Positions 59,418 to 64,000 of a stretch of 64,000 bases of DNA are shown one piece after another. Below the pieces are notes generated by a model. The model saw nothing but the letters and a program-made list of their open reading frames with translations, ran no database searches and was not told the origin of the DNA. This DNA is from an uncultured Bacteroidota bacterium (GTDB lineage Bacteria; Bacteroidota; Bacteroidia; Flavobacteriales; Flavobacteriaceae). Location of the stretch: positions 62,001 through 126,000 of the forward strand of contig CACKBZ010000002.1 of assembly GCA_902598525.1 (NCBI GenBank). The letters run 5' to 3'. Every line of letters begins with the position of its first letter. The first letter of the stretch is position 1. A program made the position numbers and the translations under genes.

Positions 59418-60515
59418 ATGAATTTAGATAGAATTTTAGGCCAGCATGAGATAAAAGAAAAAATCTACAATTCTATCTTAAATGAGTCTTTTCCACAGTC
59501 AAAAATTTTAGTTGACAGAGATGGTTATGGTGGTTTGAATATGGCTGTTGAAATTGCGAAGTCTATTCTAAAAAATGACTCTTCTTTTCAAGGTGATATA
59601 TATGATCATCCTGATCTTCATTTTTCTTTTCCTTCTTTTGCTTCAATAAAAGATGATGAAAATGTTTATTCTGAATGGTTGTCGTTTTTAAAAGAAAACA
59701 CTTTTGGTGATTATCAAAAATGGTCAAGCTATATTGGAAATACCGTGTCTCAAGGCTCAATAAAAGTCTCTGAAATTGAAAAGGTGCAAAAAAAATCTTC
59801 ACTAAAATCATACTTAGGCGGGAACAAAGTTTTTATTTTTTGGGGAGCTGAAACTATGATGCCACAAACATCAAATAAGCTCTTAAAAATTCTAGAGGAA
59901 CCCCCTGTTAATACATACTTTATTTTAATTACTTCAAGCATTCAAGCTATTCTCCCAACTATAATTTCTCGTTGTCAAATTTCAAACTTAAGTCCAATAA
60001 ATAAAGTAGATCATACAAATTATATTAGAGAAAACTTTCCTGGTGTTAACCACGATTTAATTGTGAACACATCGAGAGGAAGTGTAGCAAGATCATTGAG
60101 TTATATGGATGAGGAGTCTGATTCTATATCCCATGAAAAGAACTTTGTTGAATGCTTAAGGTTCGCCTTTTTAGCTAAAAAAAGTAAAGGTGCAATTCTT
60201 GATCTTACAAAATGGTCTGAAAAAATTGCCTCTATTTCTAAAGATCAGCAAAAAGATTTTTTAAGCTATTGCTCATATCTTATTAGAGAAGCCATGTTGG
60301 TTAGCTATAGTTCCAAGAATTTGGGATCCTTTTCTTCAAATACTAATTTTAAAATTGATAAACTTTCCCCTTTTATACACAGCTCTAATCTTATTGAAAT
60401 AATATCATTAATAGAAGATTGTCATTATTCAATTTCAAGAAATGTAAATTCTAAAATAGTGTTCACCAATTTTGCTATTACCCTTACTAAACTTATAAAT
60501 AAAGAAGAGAGTTAG
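59418..60515 (+). CDS. DNA polymerase III delta' subunit-like protein
   Basis: ILGQHEIKEKIYNSILNESFPQSKILVDRDGYGGLNMAVEIAK; KVFIFWGAETMMPQTSNKLLKILEEPPVNTYFILITSSIQAILPTIISRCQ. Confidence 0.9.
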   Translation: MNLDRILGQHEIKEKIYNSILNESFPQSKILVDRDGYGGLNMAVEIAKSILKNDSSFQGDIYDHPDLHFSFPSFASIKDDENVYSEWLSFLKENTFGDYQKWSSYIGNTVSQGSIKVSEIEKVQKKSSLKSYLGGNKVFIFWGAETMMPQTSNKLLKILEEPPVNTYFILITSSIQAILPTIISRCQISNLSPINKVDHTNYIRENFPGVNHDLIVNTSRGSVARSLSYMDEESDSISHEKNFVECLRFAFLAKKSKGAILDLTKWSEKIASISKDQQKDFLSYCSYLIREAMLVSYSSKNLGSFSSNTNFKIDKLSPFIHSSNLIEIISLIEDCHYSISRNVNSKIVFTNFAITLTKLINKEES

Positions 60516-61348
60516 TCTTTCGTAAAGACGTAGAAGGATGAGGAATAGTTAGTAGAAAAAAGTGCGAAAAGGTTTGATATTAACCCTATAATCAATCCAT
60601 TCAATGTGCCAAATGGATTATTCCTGTTTTTCTCTGATAAAATAGAAACATAAAAAGAATCAAAAATTAATGGTTTCCTATAATTATAAATAAAACCTTG
60701 CTTTTCTATAAAGTTAATTAAGCTTTCATGATTAAAATGATAGAGATGACGAGGGACATCGAAGCCTGCCCAACACTCTTTGTAGTGCTTTGAGTCATAG
60801 CTATCGATATTTGGTACAGCAACTACCAAAGATCCTTTGTTTTTTATAGAATTATAAATGGCTTTAATCGATGAATCTAGATCTGGTATATGCTCAATTA
60901 CATGCCACATCATTAGCGTATCTACCTGATTTTCAAGTGTTTGATAACTATTCGGCTCTGATTCATCTAATTTCTTTACAAGGGGGTCGTAGGTCATTGT
61001 TTTGATCTGTAGTTGGTTTAAATATTCTGCAAACCTACCATCTCCTGAACCATAATCTAAAACTATCTTGTTTTTGTTAATGTGATTTTTTAGATTCTTT
61101 AATTTGTATCTAAACATGATCTTTTGAACAAATAAATATAAAAAGCCAAAAAAACCCTTTTTTTCTTTATGCGGAATATATTTTTCAGACGAGTAATAAT
61201 ACTCGTGGTTATGATTCTTATCTAAAAAGGTCCAAACTATTCCAGAATTATTGTCTTTATATAGTTGAAAAAGATCACCTGACTTTATATAGTCTTTTAC
61301 TTTAAAGTGTTTATGGTCTTTTTTAAAGATCTGTTTCACGTGGAACAA
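60512..61348 (-). CDS. Class I SAM-dependent methyltransferase
   Basis: KIVLDYGSGDGRFAEYLNQLQIKTMTYDP; TLMMWHVIEHIPDLDSSIKAIYNSIKNKGSLVVAVPN. Start is uncertain (TTG 61348 or GTG within the parS site). Confidence 0.87.
   Translation of the reverse strand: MFHVKQIFKKDHKHFKVKDYIKSGDLFQLYKDNNSGIVWTFLDKNHNHEYYYSSEKYIPHKEKKGFFGFLYLFVQKIMFRYKLKNLKNHINKNKIVLDYGSGDGRFAEYLNQLQIKTMTYDPLVKKLDESEPNSYQTLENQVDTLMMWHVIEHIPDLDSSIKAIYNSIKNKGSLVVAVPNIDSYDSKHYKECWAGFDVPRHLYHFNHESLINFIEKQGFIYNYRKPLIFDSFYVSILSEKNRNNPFGTLNGLIIGLISNLFALFSTNYSSSFYVFTKD
61332..61347. promoter_or_regulatory. parS-type ParB/Spo0J binding site
   Basis: tgtttcacgtggaaca; reverse complement TGTTCCACGTGAAACA is the classical parS consensus. 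Confidence 0.88.
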
Positions 61349-63220
61349 TTATCTACCCATCTTAACCAAAAGAACGCTAATATCACTTGGATTAATACCG
61401 CTAATTCTCGAGGCTTGGGATAAGGTGCTTGGTTTAATAGAGTTTAATTTTTCTTTTGCCTCAAAAGATAATGAAGCAAGAGAGTCATAATCAAAGTGTT
61501 TTGGGATTTTAATGTCCTCTAGTCTCTGTAGCTTGTCAGCATTATTTTTTTCTTTTTCAATGTACCCCCTATATTTTATCTGAATTTCTGCCTGCTCGAT
61601 AATTTCAACATCTAGAGAATTCTTTTCAATGTAATCTTTAACAGAAGTTAAAGAGGTCATATGATCTTTTTTGATATTAGGCCTAGCATACATTTTAGCC
61701 AGTTTGGCTTTTTGAGGAACAGCCTCGTAGCCTACAGATTCTAATATCGGATTGACTTCATCTAATTCATAGCTTGTTTTTTCAAAGAATTCTACATAGT
61801 CTTTGACTTTGTCTTGTTTATTCTGTACTCTATCAAATCTTTTTTTTGATGCAAGGCCAATATTAAAGGACTTTTCTGTTAATCTTATATCAGCATTATC
61901 TTGTCTTAAAAGAGTTCTATACTCAGCTCGTGAGGTAAACATTCTGTAAGGTTCTTCTGTTCCTTTCGTAATTAAATCATCAATTAATACTCCAATATAA
62001 GCTTCGCTCCTTGTGAGCACCAATGAGTCTTTTGAAAAAACTTTTGCTGCGGCATTAACTCCTGACATCAATCCTTGTGCTGCAGCTTCTTCATAACCTG
62101 TTGTTCCGTTAATTTGTCCAGCAAAAAATAAATTCTCTATAATTTTTGTTTCAAGTGTTAAGGTTAACTGAGTTGGGGGGAAGTAATCATACTCAATTGC
62201 ATAACCTGGTCTGAAAAATTTTACATTTTCAAAACCTGGTATTTTTTTAATTGCTGAATATTGAACATCCTCAGGCATTGATGTAGAAAAACCGTTTACA
62301 TATACCTCAACAGTATTAAGACCCTCAGGCTCAACAAAAATTTGATGACGATCTTTATCTGAAAACCTATGAATTTTATCTTCGATTGATGGACAGTATC
62401 TTGGACCTGTGCTGTTAATTTTTCCGTTAAACATTGGCGATCTATCAAAAGAATCTGCCATAATATCGTGGACATCTGAATTTGTATAGGTTATATAACA
62501 ACTCGTTTGATCTTCAAGAGGTTTAATCTCCTCAAGAAAACTAAATTTTGACGGCATTTCATCCCCTGGCTGTTCCTCCATTACGGAATAATCTAGAGAT
62601 CGTCCATCTACTCTGGGTGGGGTACCTGTTTTCATCCTTCCTGAAACAAAACCATATGACTCAAGGTCAGATGTTATTCCTGAAGAAGACTTCTCTCCAA
62701 CCCTTCCGCCTCCAAAGTTTTTTTCTCCAACATGGATTAATCCATTTAAAAAAGTACCGTTGGTTAAAATAACCGTTTTAGAAAAAATATTATTACCAAG
62801 ACCTGTTTTAACCCCCTTAATTTTATTGTTTTCAACTATCAACCCAACTACCATGTCCTGATAAAAATCTAAATTAGGAGTCCTCTCTAGCATCTCCCTC
62901 CATTTTAATGCAAATTGAGCTCTATCAGACTGAACTCTTGGGCTCCACATAGCTGGACCTTTGGATTTATTAAGCATCTTGAATTGAATCGCAGTTAAAT
63001 CAGAAACAACCCCACTATATCCTCCAAGTGCGTCAATTTCTCTCACAATCTGACCTTTGGCAATACCCCCCATAGCAGGATTACATGACATTTGGCCAAT
63101 GGTTTGAAGGTTCATTGTTACAAGAAGTGTCTTTGCTCCAAGATTTGCTGATGCGGCTGCAGCCTCTGCTCCCGCATGGCCACCCCCTACAACTATAACA
63201 TCATATTTAGATTCAAACAT
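61349..63220 (-). CDS. mnmG: tRNA uridine-5-carboxymethylaminomethyl synthesis enzyme MnmG
   Basis: YDVIVVGGGHAGAEAAAASANLGAKTLLVTMNLQTIGQMSCNPAMGGIAKGQIVREIDALGG; GQINGTTGYEEAAAQGL; FTSRAEYRTLLRQDNADIRLTEK. Confidence 0.98.
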   Translation of the reverse strand: MFESKYDVIVVGGGHAGAEAAAASANLGAKTLLVTMNLQTIGQMSCNPAMGGIAKGQIVREIDALGGYSGVVSDLTAIQFKMLNKSKGPAMWSPRVQSDRAQFALKWREMLERTPNLDFYQDMVVGLIVENNKIKGVKTGLGNNIFSKTVILTNGTFLNGLIHVGEKNFGGGRVGEKSSSGITSDLESYGFVSGRMKTGTPPRVDGRSLDYSVMEEQPGDEMPSKFSFLEEIKPLEDQTSCYITYTNSDVHDIMADSFDRSPMFNGKINSTGPRYCPSIEDKIHRFSDKDRHQIFVEPEGLNTVEVYVNGFSTSMPEDVQYSAIKKIPGFENVKFFRPGYAIEYDYFPPTQLTLTLETKIIENLFFAGQINGTTGYEEAAAQGLMSGVNAAAKVFSKDSLVLTRSEAYIGVLIDDLITKGTEEPYRMFTSRAEYRTLLRQDNADIRLTEKSFNIGLASKKRFDRVQNKQDKVKDYVEFFEKTSYELDEVNPILESVGYEAVPQKAKLAKMYARPNIKKDHMTSLTSVKDYIEKNSLDVEIIEQAEIQIKYRGYIEKEKNNADKLQRLEDIKIPKHFDYDSLASLSFEAKEKLNSIKPSTLSQASRISGINPSDISVLLVKMGR

Positions 63221-63223
63221 AAT

Positions 63224-63646
63224 TTATGTTTCACGTGAAACAGCAAAGATAAACTCTTCTTCTTTTTTTCTCATTATTGCCTTCTCCTCAAGCGTATTAT
63301 CTTTATAACCCATGCAATGTAACAAACCATGGGAAAGAAGTCTAAAAGACTCATTTTCAATGCTTTGCATGTTTTCAGAGGCATTTTTGATCATCATTTC
63401 ACTTGAAATAAAAACCTCTGCAATTATTGTTTTTGATTCAGAGTAATCAAACGTAATTATATCGGTATCGGTGTCATGATTTAAAAAATCTTTATTTAGA
63501 GAGGACATCTTCTCTGAATCGACAAAATTATACTCAAGTCTGTCAATTTTAAAGCCCTCTTCTGTTGCAAAATCAATTAGCTTTTGTGATACACGCTTAG
63601 TGTCAAAAAGCTTATTTTTTGCTCCATTTATTTTAATATCATGCAT
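63224..63646 (-). CDS. ybeY: Endoribonuclease YbeY (rRNA maturation factor)
   Basis: FLNHDTDTDIITFDY...ISSEMMIKNA...RLLSHGLLHCMGYKDNT. Likely start is ATG 63646 (MHDIKINGAK). Confidence 0.93.
   Translation of the reverse strand: MHDIKINGAKNKLFDTKRVSQKLIDFATEEGFKIDRLEYNFVDSEKMSSLNKDFLNHDTDTDIITFDYSESKTIIAEVFISSEMMIKNASENMQSIENESFRLLSHGLLHCMGYKDNTLEEKAIMRKKEEEFIFAVSRET
63227..63242. promoter_or_regulatory. parS-type ParB/Spo0J binding site
   Basis: tgtttcacgtgaaaca, a perfect 16-bp palindrome matching parS (TGTTTCACGTGAAACA). Confidence 0.9.
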
Positions 63647-63704
63647 AATTTGACAAATATAAATCAATTATAGGGTATAATTTCTAAAACGTTGAATATG
63701 GTGT

Positions 63705-63712
63705 TATATTTG
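63705..63712 (+). promoter_or_regulatory. -7 element (TATATTTG) immediately before gltX
   Basis: TATATTTG, 4 nt before ATG 63717. Confidence 0.5.
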
Positions 63713-63716
63713 AACT

Positions 63717-64000
63717 ATGAGAGAAAGAGCAAGGTTTGCGCCAAGTCCAACCGGCCCCTTACATATTGGAGGAGTAAGAACGGCTCTTTTTAATTATTTG
63801 ATAGCCAAAAAAAGCAAAGGCAAATTCATTTTAAGAATTGAAGACACTGACAGCAAGAGAACTGTCGATGGTGCTGAGAAACATATAATTGATTCTCTTG
63901 AATGGCTGGGCCTTCAGGTTGACGAAGGTCCTATTAGACAGAGTAACAGATCACAGCTTTATAAAAAACATGTAGACAAATTGTTAAAGCAAGGATATGC
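63717..64000 (+). CDS. gltX: Glutamyl-tRNA synthetase (5' part, runs off window)
   Basis: [72 protein letters not shown]. Confidence 0.97.
   Translation, partial: MRERARFAPSPTGPLHIGGVRTALFNYLIAKKSKGKFILRIEDTDSKRTVDGAEKHIIDSLEWLGLQVDEGPIRQSNRSQLYKKHVDKLLKQGY

Noticed and set aside
1-64000. CRISPR arrays, prophage, transposases, toxin-antitoxin or restriction systems
   Set aside because: No regularly spaced direct repeats, integrase/transposase, cas or RM motifs were found on reading.
1-64000. tRNA or rRNA genes
   Set aside because: No intergenic space shows a credible tRNA cloverleaf or rRNA sequence; most gaps are too short. tRNAscan-SE/Infernal would be decisive.

Overview
The window is a contiguous, gene-dense, AT-rich chromosomal segment that looks like a marine Flavobacteriia/Bacteroidota genome. 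Supporting marks are TAnnTTTG-type promoters, DUF4254/DUF4292/DUF4837 families, a split ATP synthase operon, bactofilin and a GH16 laminarinase-like lipoprotein. Contents in order: a surface-polysaccharide locus (1-7.2 kb); a large Ala/Thr/Asp-rich surface lipoprotein (7.3-10.1 kb); exopeptidase, TonB-receptor, GH16 and transporter genes (10-21.6 kb); an M20 hydrolase and a DgcN/DgcA-like D-glutamate module (21.6-25.6 kb); a TlpA/CDCC-motif/lipoprotein gene triplet (26.3-28.8 kb); then mostly housekeeping genes (PBP1A, trhO, recA, trpS, envC-like, atpG-A-H-F-E-B, bactofilin, purD, tatA, pgk, DNA pol III delta', mnmG, ybeY, gltX). No rRNA, tRNA, CRISPR, transposase, phage or recognisable defence system was seen. 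The most notable non-genic signals are: two exact 16-bp parS-type ParB sites flanking mnmG, each embedded in the end of a neighbouring gene; a long-range 11-bp perfect inverted repeat in the only sizeable convergent intergenic gap; repeated 4-nt interlocked stop codons (YTAR) at convergent gene pairs; and TATATTTG promoter elements only 3-7 nt from start codons. The best candidate for an under-described system is the TlpA-like / CDCC lipoprotein / lipoprotein triplet. Second is the surface lipoprotein, a possible S-layer-like or stalk protein. All assignments come from reading the sequence; no database search was run.
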